Source: Methylovirgula sp.
GTDB lineage: Bacteria > Pseudomonadota > Alphaproteobacteria > Rhizobiales > Beijerinckiaceae
Direction of reading: 5' to 3'
NCBI GenBank assembly: GCA_030040215.1
Contig: JASHUD010000074.1
Coordinates: forward strand, 1-8,059
Length of the DNA stretch: 8,059 nt
Shown here: piece after piece, positions 1 to 7,254 of the stretch
Numbering within the stretch: the stretch's first letter is position 1
How the letters are laid out: each line of letters starts with the position of its first letter
Position numbers and translations under genes: made by a program
Notes under the pieces: generated by a model
Seen by the model: only the letters and a program-made list of their open reading frames with translations
Database searches by the model: none
What the model was told of the DNA's origin: nothing

Positions 1-141
1 AAGGACGCGACGGGGCTCTGGTCGAGTTGCTTCATGCTGCTCTCAGTGGCGGCAGTGACCTTGCTCGGCTGGATGCATCTTGCCGTCCGCAGCTTGCATC
101 GCGACACAGTTTCTGCCGCCGCTCTCGGCGCCGCTGAATGA
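1..141 (+). CDS. Nitrate/nitrite MFS transporter, C-terminal end (partial)
   Basis: Reading frame 1 is open from the window edge to a TGA at 139-141 and gives the last 46 residues of a protein that starts outside the window. A hydrophobic stretch (about residues 7-30, from WSSCFMLLSV to GWMHLAVR) looks like the final transmembrane helix of a major facilitator transporter, followed by a short cytoplasmic tail. The wording of this helix resembles the end of NarK/NasA-type nitrate/nitrite transporters. The downstream nitrite and nitrate reductase genes on the same strand fit that role, which would be bringing nitrate into the cytoplasm or exporting nitrite. The stop overlaps an ATG at 138 (ATGA), but the likely globin start is further on, at 216. 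The family call rests on a short fragment plus context, so another MFS member cannot be excluded. Confidence 0.7.
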   Translation, partial: KDATGLWSSCFMLLSVAAVTLLGWMHLAVRSLHRDTVSAAALGAAE

Positions 142-202
142 GCGGTCCAGAGGATATAACGAACAACGCGAGGCTTATGACAACCGGGATTGCTTGCGAA
201 CC

Positions 203-207
203 AGGGA
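203..207 (+). promoter_or_regulatory. Shine-Dalgarno for the globin gene
   Basis: AGGGA lies 8 nt before the ATG at 216. It supports that start over the in-frame ATGs at 138 and 177, which would add N-terminal residues that globins lack. Confidence 0.5.
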
Positions 208-215
208 ATGAGATC

Positions 216-635
216 ATGACTCCAAAGCAAATCGAGCTTGTTCAGGCCTCCTTCGCAAGAGTGGCCCCGAACGCCGACGTCGTGGCCGCTCTCTTCTATG
301 GGCGCCTCTTCGAGATCGCGCCCGAGATCCGGTCCCTGTTCAAGGACAACATGAGCGAGCAGGGACGCAAACTGATCGGCATGCTTGCGGCAGTCGTCAA
401 CGGGCTTTCAAATCTCGAAACGATTCTGCCTGCCGCTAAGGCGCTCGCCGTGAGACACGTCAGCTATGGCGTGAAGCGCGGCCACTATGTCCCCGTTGGC
501 GAAGCCCTGATCTGGACGCTCGAAACGGGGCTTGGCGCGGACTTCACATCCGACACGCGCGACGCTTGGCTTGCGGCCTATGGCGTCCTTTCGGGCGCCA
601 TGATCGCCGAGGCCTACGGGATGGCAACGGCCTAG
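216..635 (+). CDS. Single-domain haemoglobin of the flavohaemoglobin/Vitreoscilla type
   Basis: This encodes a 139-residue cytoplasmic globin without the FAD/NAD reductase module of flavohaemoglobins. Key haem-pocket residues align without gaps to Vitreoscilla haemoglobin: Tyr28 at B10 (FYGRLF), Phe42 at CD1 (RSLF), Gln49 at the distal E7 position, and His81 as the proximal F8 ligand (AVRHVSYG). The C-terminal helices (DAWLAAYGVLSG) are also typical. TyrB10 with GlnE7 is the pattern linked to O2 binding and NO dioxygenation in this family. The start at 216 has an SD and begins exactly where relatives do (MTPKQIELV). An open frame from 138 would add 26 non-globin residues. The gene lies between the transporter and nirB, 18 nt before nirB, so it is almost certainly co-transcribed with nitrate assimilation genes. 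Bradyrhizobium Bjgb, next to narK and nasC, is a known parallel linked to NO detoxification. The same role is inferred here. The reductase that would recycle this globin is not seen in the window. Confidence 0.92.
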   Translation: MTPKQIELVQASFARVAPNADVVAALFYGRLFEIAPEIRSLFKDNMSEQGRKLIGMLAAVVNGLSNLETILPAAKALAVRHVSYGVKRGHYVPVGEALIWTLETGLGADFTSDTRDAWLAAYGVLSGAMIAEAYGMATA

Positions 636-653
636 ACACAGAGAAGCGGAATA

Positions 654-3107
654 ATGATGACCGAGAAACTCGTTATCGTCGGCAACGGCATGGCGCCCGG
701 GCGAATGCTGGAGCATCTCTTCGAAGAGGCGCCGGGCCGTTACCAAGTCACGATCTTCAACGCCGAGCCGCGCGTCAATTACGACAGGATCATGTTGTCG
801 CCTGTGCTGTCGGGCGAGAAGAATTATGAAGAGATCATCATCCACGGCGACGGCTGGTACATCAAGAACGGTATCGTCCTTTATAAGGGGCACAAGATCG
901 TTTCGATCGACCGCGCTGCGAAATGCGTGACCTCCGACCAGGGCGTGGTCGAGAGCTACGACAAGCTCGTCATCGCGACAGGATCGGTGCCGCTCATCTT
1001 GCCGGTTCCGGGCCGCGACCTCGCCGGCGTGCTCACTTATCGCGATCTCGATGACGTCAACGCCATGCTGCTCGCCGCGCAATCACGCGCGAGAGCCGTG
1101 GTGATCGGCGGCGGCCTTCTGGGGCTTGAGGCGGCAGCCGGCCTCAAGGAACGCGGCATGGATGTCACCGTGCTGCATCTCATGCCGACCTTGATGGAGC
1201 GACAGCTCGATGCGGCCGCGGGCTATCTGCTGCAAAAGGCGATCGAGACGCGCGGGATCAGGGTCGTAACAAAGGCGAACACCAAGGCGATTCTCGGGAC
1301 GCATAAAGTCGAGGCGGTCGAACTCGCGGACGGCACGATCATCCCCGCGACTCTCGTCGTCATGGCCGCCGGCATCCGGCCCAACGCCGGGTTGGCAAGC
1401 CGCGCCGGCCTCGATGTCAATCGCGGAATCCTGGTCGATGCGGAAATGCAAACATCCGATCCCAATATATTGGCTTTGGGCGAATGCGTCGAAGTCGATG
1501 GGCACGTTTACGGCCTCGTTGCGCCGCTTTACGAAATGGCACGTGTCGCGGCGGCGCGCCTCGCCGGCCGCAACACCGCAGGCTTCGTCCATAGCGACAC
1601 GCCGACGAAGCTGAAAGTGACGGGAATCGAGCTCTTCTCACTCGGCGACTTTGCGGATGGCGGCGATCGCGACGAGATCGTCCTGCGCGACGCGGCGGCC
1701 GGCGTCTATAAACGCCTCATCGTGAAGGAAAACCGGATCGTCGGCACGGTGCTGTTCGGAGAAACCTCCGACGGCGCCTGGTTCAACGATCTAAAGAAGA
1801 AAAAGACCGATATTTCGGAGATGCGCGACACGCTCATCTTCGGACAGGCCTACCAGGGGAGTGCCCTGCTCGACCCTATGGCGGCCGTTGCAGCCTTGCC
1901 GGATGATGCGGAGATCTGCGGCTGCAACGGCGTTTGCAAAGGAAAGATCACCGGCGCGATCACCGCGAAGAACCTCACGTCGCTCGAAGACGTACGCGCG
2001 CATACCAAGGCTTCGGCCTCGTGCGGCTCCTGCACCGGCCTCGTCGAACAACTCATGAGGCTGACGCTCGGCGATGCCTACAATCCTTCCGCCGTGCAAC
2101 CTATGTGCGGCTGCACCTCGCTCGGGCATGACGATGTCCGCCGCCTGATCAGTGCAAAGAGGCTCAAGACCATTCCGGCCGTCATGCAGGAGCTCGAATG
2201 GAAGACCTCCTGCGGCTGCGCCAAGTGCCGGCCGGCGCTCAATTATTATCTCGTCTGCGATTGGCCCGACGAATATGCCGACGATTACCAGTCGCGTTTC
2301 ATCAATGAGCGGGCCCATGCCAATATCCAGAAGGACGGCACCTATTCCGTCGTCCCGCGCATGTGGGGCGGGGTGACAAGCGCCAAGGAATTGCGGGCAA
2401 TCGCGGACGCGGTCGAAAAATTCGCAATTCCGACCGTGAAGGTCACCGGCGGCCAGCGCATCGATATGTTGGGCGTGAAGAAGGAGGATCTGCCCGGCGT
2501 CTGGGCCGATCTGGGCAAGGCCGGCTTCGTCTCGGGGCATGCCTACGCCAAAGGCATCAGAACGGTAAAGACCTGTGTCGGCTCCGACTGGTGCAGGTTC
2601 GGTACACAGGATTCGACGCGCCTTGGCATCCGCATCGAGAAATTCATGTGGGGCTCGTGGACGCCGGCCAAAGTGAAGATGGGCGTCTCCGGCTGTCCTC
2701 GCAATTGCGCAGAGGCGACCTGCAAGGATGTCGGCGTCATCTGCGTCGAATCCGGTTACGAGATTCATTTCGCAGGGGCGGCCGGGCTCGACATCAAAGG
2801 CACGGAAGTGTTGGGTCTCGTCAACAGCGAGGACGAAGCGCTTGAGACGATCGTTGCTCTCGTACAGATGTACCGCGAGCAGGCGCGTTATCTGGAGCGC
2901 ATTTACAAATGGGCGAAGCGCGTCGGCGTTGACGAGATCCGTCGCCAGATCTTTCAGGATCCGGAGAAACGCAAAGCCTATTTCGATAGGTTCGTCTTCT
3001 CGCAGAAATTCGCGCAGGTCGATCCCTGGTCCGAGCGCGTGTCGGGCAAGGATAAGCACGAGTTTCGGCCTATGGCGATTCTCGCCCTCGCGGAGGCTGC
3101 GGGATAG
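654..3107 (+). CDS. nirB: Assimilatory NAD(P)H nitrite reductase, large subunit
   Basis: This 817-residue cytoplasmic enzyme reduces nitrite to ammonium with six electrons from NAD(P)H, using FAD, Fe-S clusters and sirohaem. Domains in order: an FAD-binding fold at the N-terminus (GNGMAP, residues 10-15); an NAD(P)H-binding motif (Gly152, Gly154, Gly157); a BFD-type [2Fe-2S] site (Cys422, Cys424, Cys457, Cys460); a second CxC...CxxC set (Cys485, Cys487, Cys522, Cys525) typical of NirB; a ferredoxin-like half domain (about 560-620); and the sirohaem/[4Fe-4S] domain with Cys641, Cys647, Cys681 and Cys685 (TCVGSDWC and SGCPRNC). Length is close to E. coli NirB (about 847). All expected ligands are present, so it looks functional. 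Two tandem ATGs (654, 657) make the first residue uncertain by one codon. A weak SD (GAGAAG) precedes them. nirD follows after 4 nt. In Paracoccus the equivalent is called NasB. Confidence 0.97.
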   Translation: MMTEKLVIVGNGMAPGRMLEHLFEEAPGRYQVTIFNAEPRVNYDRIMLSPVLSGEKNYEEIIIHGDGWYIKNGIVLYKGHKIVSIDRAAKCVTSDQGVVESYDKLVIATGSVPLILPVPGRDLAGVLTYRDLDDVNAMLLAAQSRARAVVIGGGLLGLEAAAGLKERGMDVTVLHLMPTLMERQLDAAAGYLLQKAIETRGIRVVTKANTKAILGTHKVEAVELADGTIIPATLVVMAAGIRPNAGLASRAGLDVNRGILVDAEMQTSDPNILALGECVEVDGHVYGLVAPLYEMARVAAARLAGRNTAGFVHSDTPTKLKVTGIELFSLGDFADGGDRDEIVLRDAAAGVYKRLIVKENRIVGTVLFGETSDGAWFNDLKKKKTDISEMRDTLIFGQAYQGSALLDPMAAVAALPDDAEICGCNGVCKGKITGAITAKNLTSLEDVRAHTKASASCGSCTGLVEQLMRLTLGDAYNPSAVQPMCGCTSLGHDDVRRLISAKRLKTIPAVMQELEWKTSCGCAKCRPALNYYLVCDWPDEYADDYQSRFINERAHANIQKDGTYSVVPRMWGGVTSAKELRAIADAVEKFAIPTVKVTGGQRIDMLGVKKEDLPGVWADLGKAGFVSGHAYAKGIRTVKTCVGSDWCRFGTQDSTRLGIRIEKFMWGSWTPAKVKMGVSGCPRNCAEATCKDVGVICVESGYEIHFAGAAGLDIKGTEVLGLVNSEDEALETIVALVQMYREQARYLERIYKWAKRVGVDEIRRQIFQDPEKRKAYFDRFVFSQKFAQVDPWSERVSGKDKHEFRPMAILALAEAAG

Positions 3108-3111
3108 CGCG

Positions 3112-3441
3112 ATGGATTGGATCGAGATCGGCACCATTGCCGACATTCCCCCGCGCGGCGCCCGCTGTATTGTTACTCCGAATGGCAGGATCGCGGTGTT
3201 TCGCACAGCCGACGACGCGGTCTTCGCGCTCGATGACCGCTGCCCGCACAAAGGGGGGCCTCTTAGTCAGGGCATCGTGCATGGTAAGGCGGTGACGTGC
3301 CCGCTGCACAATTTGGTCATCTCGCTCGATACAGGCCGAGCGCTTGGCGTCGACGAAGGAGAGGTGCGGACGGTCCCGGTGAAGCGTGAAGGAGACCGGC
3401 TCTTCCTTGCGCTCGAGATCGGCACGCATCGTGCGGCGTGA
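3112..3441 (+). CDS. nirD: Nitrite reductase small subunit, Rieske [2Fe-2S] type
   Basis: This 109-residue protein is the small partner of NirB. It carries a complete Rieske motif: Cys44-Pro-His46 (CPHKGGPLSQG) and Cys63-Pro-Leu-His66 (CPLHN). Two Cys and two His should therefore hold a [2Fe-2S] cluster. E. coli NirD has lost these ligands, while Bacillus-type and many alphaproteobacterial versions keep them, so this one is likely a real electron carrier. The ATG at 3112 lies 4 nt after the nirB stop. The following nitrate reductase ATG begins 1 nt after its own stop, so translation is probably coupled on both sides. In Paracoccus the corresponding ferredoxin-like NasG serves both nitrite and nitrate reductases. 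A similar shared role is inferred here because the gene sits between the two. Confidence 0.95.
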   Translation: MDWIEIGTIADIPPRGARCIVTPNGRIAVFRTADDAVFALDDRCPHKGGPLSQGIVHGKAVTCPLHNLVISLDTGRALGVDEGEVRTVPVKREGDRLFLALEIGTHRAA

Positions 3442-3442
3442 G

Positions 3443-6109
3443 ATGGCGGGATCCGCCGAGGCACGCAGAACCGTCTGCCCATATTGCGGCGTCGGCTGCG
3501 GTCTGTTGGCGGAGATTGCCGCCGACGGCAGGGTTATGCTGCGCGGCGATCCGGACCATCCGGCCAATTTCGGCCGGCTCTGTTCGAAGGGCTCGGCGCT
3601 TGCCGAGACCATCGGGCTCGAGGGACGGCTACTTCATCCGCAGATCGACGGCCGACGCGCAAGCTGGGACGATGCGCTGGATCTCGTCGCATCCACCTTT
3701 TCGCGAACCGTGGCCGAACATGGGCCGGACTCGGCGGCCTTTTACGTATCGGGCCAACTTTTGACGGAGGACTATTACGTTGCCAACAAGCTGATGAAGG
3801 GTTTTATCGGCTCGGCCAATATCGACACCAATTCGCGTCTTTGCATGGCTTCCGCAGTCGCCGGACATCGCAGGGCGTTCGGTGCGGACATAGTTCCCGG
3901 CACCTACGAGGATCTTGAGCTCGCAGATCTGATTGTCTTGGTCGGATCAAACCTCGCTTGGTGCCACCCGGTACTCTATCAGCGCATTGCCGCGGCGAAG
4001 CAAAAGCGGCCGGAAATGCGGGTCGTGCTCGTCGATCCGCGCCGAACGATGACCGCCGACATCGCCGACCTCCATATTCCAATCCGTGCCGACGGCGATA
4101 CTTTTCTCTTTGCCGGACTGCTCGCTTGGATCGCAGATCACGATGCCCTGGATCGTCCTTATATCGCGGCGCATACGACCGGATTCCATGCGGCATTGAG
4201 CGCGGCGCGTTCAGCCGACCTCGACGAAATCGCGGCGCGCGCCTGTCTCTCCGTCGATGAACTCGCCGCGTTTTATGCACTCTTCGCCAGGACCGCGAAG
4301 GTCGTCACGGTTTACAGTCAGGGCGTCAACCAGTCCCGCGCCGGGACGGACAAGGTCAACGCCATCATCAATTGTCATCTTGCAACAGGGCGGATCGGAA
4401 AGCCCGGGATGGGGCCGTTTTCCGTTACCGGTCAGCCGAATGCCATGGGCGGCCGCGAAGTCGGCGGCCTCGCCAACATGCTGGCGGCCCACATGGAGAT
4501 TGAGGAGCCTGCGCATCGCGATCGCGTGCGGCGATTCTGGCGCTCTCCTGTCATTGCTGAGCGTCCAGGCCTGAAGGCAGTCGACATGTTCCGCGCCGTG
4601 GCCGATGGACGCATCAAGGCGATCTGGATCATGGCGACCAATCCGGTCGATTCCTTGCCGGATGCAGCCAGCGTCGAGGCGGCCCTCAAAGCGTGCCCTT
4701 TCGTCGTCGTTTCGGACGTACAGGCGAAGACCGATACGATGCGCTGCGCCCATGTCGGTTTGCCCGCGGCCAACTGGGGCGAAAAAAACGGCACCTTTAC
4801 AAATTCCGAGCGTCGGATTTCGCGCCAGAGACCGTTTCTGCCGCTCCCCGGCGAAGTGCGTCCGGACTGGCAGATCATCTGCGACGTGGGGAAAAGGATG
4901 GGCTTCGCGAGCGCCTTCTCTTATGCGACGCCTGCCGAGATTTTTGCCGAGCACGCGGCGCTCTCGGCTTTCGAGAATGAGGGAACGCGCGGCTTCGATA
5001 TCGGAGCCTTTGCCGAGATCGACGCCGTACAATTCGACCGGATGCAGCCGGTCCAATGGCCGCAACCGGAGGCGGGTTCGCCGGAGAACACCCGTTTCTT
5101 CGCCGACGGCCGATTTTTCACTCCCGATGGCAAAGGCCGTTTCATCGCTGTCGTTCCGGCGGCGGAGACGCGAACTTGCAAAGAATATCCTTTCGTTCTC
5201 AACACCGGCCGCGTGCGCGACCATTGGCACACGATGACGCGCACCGGAAAGAGTCCGCGCCTGTCGCAGCATCTCGCCGAACCGTTTGTGGAGATCCATC
5301 CGGCGGATGCTGCCCTCCACGGAATCGGCGATGCCGATATCGTTCAGATTTCGACTGCGAACCATGCAATTCTCGTCCGCGCGATGCTCACGACCCGGCA
5401 GGTCGTGGGCTCCGTCTTCGCGCCGATCCATTGGACTGACCAGTTTGCGGCGAGCGCGCGGGTCGCCGTTCTCGTTGCCGGCGTCGTCGATCCTCATTCC
5501 GGCCAGCCGGCATCGAAAACCTCGGCCGTTCGCGTTGAGCGCTTCGCCGCCGCTCGCTACGGCTTTGCGGTGCTTCGCGAAGAGCCGTCTCGCATCGAGG
5601 CGGAATATTGGGCGCTGGCGAAATGCGTCGCCGGCTGGCGCGTCGAACTTGCCTTCGCGCAAGCCGATCGCGATTGGCCGGCATTTGCAGCGCAGCTGTT
5701 CCGGCGCACGGTCGATACGGACGTTCTCGCCTACCACGATCTGCGCGCCGGCCAGCAGCGCTTCGCATCTTTCGACTGCGATCGCTTGGCGGGAGCACTG
5801 TTCCTGGATTCCAAACCAGTTGCGGTGTCGCGTAACTGGGCCGTCGACCAATTGAGCGCAGAATTTTCCAAGCAAGGCTCGCGTCTCGCCGTCGTCGCCG
5901 GCCGTCCGGGGCGCGGGCTTGCCGATCGTGGCGCCATTGTGTGCTCCTGTTTCGGGATCGGCGCCAATCAGATCGCGGCCGCGGTGGCGGCGGGCTATGC
6001 GAGCCTCGAGGCCATCGGGCGCAAGCTGCAGGCTGGCACAAATTGTGGGTCATGCCGTGCCGAGATCAACGGAATTATCGATACACAGCGGCTTCATGCA
6101 GCGGAGTGA
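3443..6109 (+). CDS. nasA: Assimilatory molybdenum nitrate reductase, catalytic subunit with C-terminal BFD domain
   Basis: This 888-residue cytoplasmic enzyme reduces nitrate to nitrite at a Mo-bis-MGD centre. The N-terminal [4Fe-4S] site uses Cys12, Cys15, Cys19 and Cys47 (CPYCGVGC, RLCSKG), with Lys49 as the conserved electron-transfer lysine. Cys134 in NSRLCMASA is the expected Mo ligand. The molybdopterin oxidoreductase body follows, then a dinucleotide-binding domain (about 575-700, starting near NTGRVRDHWHTMTRTGKSPR). A less conserved linker leads to a BFD-type [2Fe-2S] site with Cys834, Cys836, Cys868 and Cys871 (VCSCFG, NCGSC). This architecture and length match the Klebsiella NasA class, called NasC in Paracoccus and Bradyrhizobium. 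No twin-arginine signal is present, which separates it from periplasmic NapA. The frame is open upstream to 3386 inside nirD, but the ATG at 3443 gives the usual start for the family. A GTG at 3431 is an alternative. It is the last gene before a terminator. Confidence 0.95.
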   Translation: MAGSAEARRTVCPYCGVGCGLLAEIAADGRVMLRGDPDHPANFGRLCSKGSALAETIGLEGRLLHPQIDGRRASWDDALDLVASTFSRTVAEHGPDSAAFYVSGQLLTEDYYVANKLMKGFIGSANIDTNSRLCMASAVAGHRRAFGADIVPGTYEDLELADLIVLVGSNLAWCHPVLYQRIAAAKQKRPEMRVVLVDPRRTMTADIADLHIPIRADGDTFLFAGLLAWIADHDALDRPYIAAHTTGFHAALSAARSADLDEIAARACLSVDELAAFYALFARTAKVVTVYSQGVNQSRAGTDKVNAIINCHLATGRIGKPGMGPFSVTGQPNAMGGREVGGLANMLAAHMEIEEPAHRDRVRRFWRSPVIAERPGLKAVDMFRAVADGRIKAIWIMATNPVDSLPDAASVEAALKACPFVVVSDVQAKTDTMRCAHVGLPAANWGEKNGTFTNSERRISRQRPFLPLPGEVRPDWQIICDVGKRMGFASAFSYATPAEIFAEHAALSAFENEGTRGFDIGAFAEIDAVQFDRMQPVQWPQPEAGSPENTRFFADGRFFTPDGKGRFIAVVPAAETRTCKEYPFVLNTGRVRDHWHTMTRTGKSPRLSQHLAEPFVEIHPADAALHGIGDADIVQISTANHAILVRAMLTTRQVVGSVFAPIHWTDQFAASARVAVLVAGVVDPHSGQPASKTSAVRVERFAAARYGFAVLREEPSRIEAEYWALAKCVAGWRVELAFAQADRDWPAFAAQLFRRTVDTDVLAYHDLRAGQQRFASFDCDRLAGALFLDSKPVAVSRNWAVDQLSAEFSKQGSRLAVVAGRPGRGLADRGAIVCSCFGIGANQIAAAVAAGYASLEAIGRKLQAGTNCGSCRAEINGIIDTQRLHAAE

Positions 6110-6145
6110 CAAACTCTTCAGCGCATGCTTTCGTGTTGGCGTCGC

Positions 6146-6166
6146 AAGGCCTCCGCAGGCCTTTTT
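6146..6166 (+). terminator. Intrinsic terminator of the nitrate operon
   Basis: A perfect 7-bp stem (AAGGCCT, loop CCGC, AGGCCTT) runs into a T-run (TTTTT, then CTGTT), starting 36 nt after the nitrate reductase stop. The reverse direction has no T-run after the stem, so it acts on + strand transcription only. It separates the nitrate operon from the amidotransferase gene. Confidence 0.85.
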
Positions 6167-6200
6167 CTGTTAGTCGGGTCGTTGGAAGCGCCATTAGCCT

Positions 6201-6207
6201 GGAGGAG
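6201..6207 (+). promoter_or_regulatory. Shine-Dalgarno for the amidotransferase gene
   Basis: GGAGGAG touches the ATG at 6208 directly, too close to serve it, and lies 12 nt before the ATG at 6220. This favours the later start, although the spacing is a little long. Confidence 0.5.
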
Positions 6208-6219
6208 ATGCTGGCGGCG

Positions 6220-6921
6220 ATGACCAAGACAGTGGTGGCCATAAGACACGTCGATTTTGAGGATCTCGGCGTGTTCGCAGCGGTGCTGGCCGACCGCGGC
6301 TACAAGATCCGCTATTGCGAGGCTGGTTCGCCCCAACTGCAGTCCTTGGATCCGCTCGGCCCGGATTTGCTGATCGTGCTTGGCGGTCCGATGGGTGTGT
6401 ATGAAGAGGAGGCATATCCCTTTCTGACGCGGGAACGGGATATTCTGACGGCGCGCCTCGAAATGAACCGTCCGACGTTCGGCGTCTGCCTCGGCGCGCA
6501 ACTTGTGGCGGCGGGGATGGGAGCGCGGGTTTTTCCTTCCGGGGTCAAGGAAATCGGCTTCTCTGCGCTTTCGCTCACCAAGGTCGGATGCGAAGGACCG
6601 CTGCGGCATCTGGCGGACACTCCGGTAATGCATTGGCATGGAGACACGTTCGACCTCCCGGAGGGAACGGCGCATCTGGCGGCAACGAAATTATGCGCGC
6701 ACCAAGCCTTTGCTCGCGGCGCCAACATTATGGGGGTGCAATTCCATGTGGAGGCTGGTGCCGCTGAACTGGAACGGTGGCTGACCGCATACGCCGCGGA
6801 ACTTGCGGGCGCAGGAATCGATCCGCACCGATTGCGGACCGAAGCCGTCAAAATCGGCCTCGTGCTGCGGAAGGCAGCGACCGTGATGTTCTCCGAATGG
6901 CTGGAAAAGCTGATATTTTAG
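6220..6921 (+). CDS. Class I glutamine amidotransferase (GMP synthase-like GATase domain protein)
   Basis: This 233-residue protein consists of one class I glutamine amidotransferase domain, which hydrolyses glutamine and would pass ammonia to a partner or act as a gamma-glutamyl hydrolase. Visible signatures are the oxyanion-loop GGPMG (residues 55-59), the nucleophile Cys90 in GVCLGAQL, and the His176/Glu178 pair in GVQFHVEA. Most relatives read H-P-E there, so Val replaces Pro, but the triad is complete. There is no synthetase domain as in GuaA, so the acceptor substrate is unknown. The ATG at 6220 matches the usual N-terminus ([11 protein letters not shown]); an in-frame ATG at 6208 is possible. 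It is on the same strand as the nitrate operon but lies behind the terminator, so it probably has its own promoter, which I could not identify. Its stop overlaps the end of the xfp remnant on the other strand by 3 nt. Confidence 0.85.
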   Translation: MTKTVVAIRHVDFEDLGVFAAVLADRGYKIRYCEAGSPQLQSLDPLGPDLLIVLGGPMGVYEEEAYPFLTRERDILTARLEMNRPTFGVCLGAQLVAAGMGARVFPSGVKEIGFSALSLTKVGCEGPLRHLADTPVMHWHGDTFDLPEGTAHLAATKLCAHQAFARGANIMGVQFHVEAGAAELERWLTAYAAELAGAGIDPHRLRTEAVKIGLVLRKAATVMFSEWLEKLIF

Positions 6922-7109
6922 TGTCGCGCATGCAACTGACGAGGCCGGCGTCGCGAATAACCGAACGGCTCTCCCATGGTTTCCAACCGAAGTGGAACCT
7001 CAAGAAGAGGATTGTCCTTCAGATAGGTCTGCCCGACGGTCAGATAGTTTGCCGCTCGCCAATAGGCCTCCATCTTCTGCAGCAGTTCGGGCGACAGCGT
7101 GTCTGACAT
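6918..7109 (-). pseudogene. xfp: Phosphoketolase, 5' remnant only
   Basis: The minus-strand frame from the ATG at 7109 reads as the start of xylulose-5-phosphate/fructose-6-phosphate phosphoketolase for about 43 residues: [20 protein letters not shown], then [16 protein letters not shown] and EVPLRLE. Resemblance stops near position 6981. The next 20 residues ([10 protein letters not shown] onward) are unlike the family and end at a TAA at 6918-6920. The other two minus-strand frames of that tail also show nothing phosphoketolase-like. Full-length family members are about 790-800 residues, so more than 90% is missing, including all thiamine-diphosphate and phosphate binding parts; no activity is expected. 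An SD-like GGAG lies just upstream, so the original start is preserved. An in-frame ATG at 7145 would add 12 residues not typical of the family. It follows rpe and pgl on the same strand. The identity rests on remembered family wording, not an alignment. Confidence 0.75.
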
Positions 7110-7237
7110 CGCGATCTCCGCGCAGAGCTGCTGCTTGTCGACCATACTCTATAACGCCGTCGCCCTGAGCATCGCCACGTTCGCGGCGGTGTCGCATGGG
7201 CATCTGTTCCTTTGAGTCATAAAGGTGTGAGCGTGAG
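6922..7237. other. Convergent gap between amidotransferase and pgl genes
   Basis: This 316-nt stretch has no intact gene. It holds the xfp remnant (up to 7109), a leader of about 100 nt before it, and the first copy plus start of the second copy of the 21-bp tandem repeat. I found no hairpin with a T-run that would end either converging transcript, and no transposase or clear inverted terminal repeats. Confidence 0.6.
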
Positions 7238-7254
7238 TCATAAAGGTGTGGGCG
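7213..7254. repeat. 21-bp tandem duplication
   Basis: Two adjacent 21-bp units (7213-7233 and 7234-7254) match at 20 of 21 positions. The shared core is TGAGTCATAAAGGTGTG (17 bp), followed by AGCG in the first and GGCG in the second. The pgl stop codon (7238-7240, minus strand) lies in the second unit, so the last residues of Pgl (near APTPL) are encoded by it. The origin is unknown: replication slippage or an excision scar are possible. Confidence 0.85.

Noticed and set aside
138..215. Extended start of the globin at the ATG overlapping the transporter stop
   Set aside because: The extra 26 residues are not part of any globin helix, and a better SD precedes the ATG at 216.
1791..3251. Minus-strand open frame (486 codons) opposite nirB and nirD
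   Set aside because: Same reason: it mirrors the GC-rich codon pattern of nirB and shows no family motif.
4211..5875. Long minus-strand open frame (554 codons) opposite the nitrate reductase gene
   Set aside because: It is antisense to a well-supported gene, its product is Arg/Ala/His-rich with no recognisable domain, and such shadows are common in high-GC DNA.
6922..7237. Possible insertion sequence remnant between the two gene blocks
   Set aside because: No transposase fragment, inverted terminal repeats or target-site duplication could be seen; only the tandem direct repeat is present, so a mobile element cannot be claimed.
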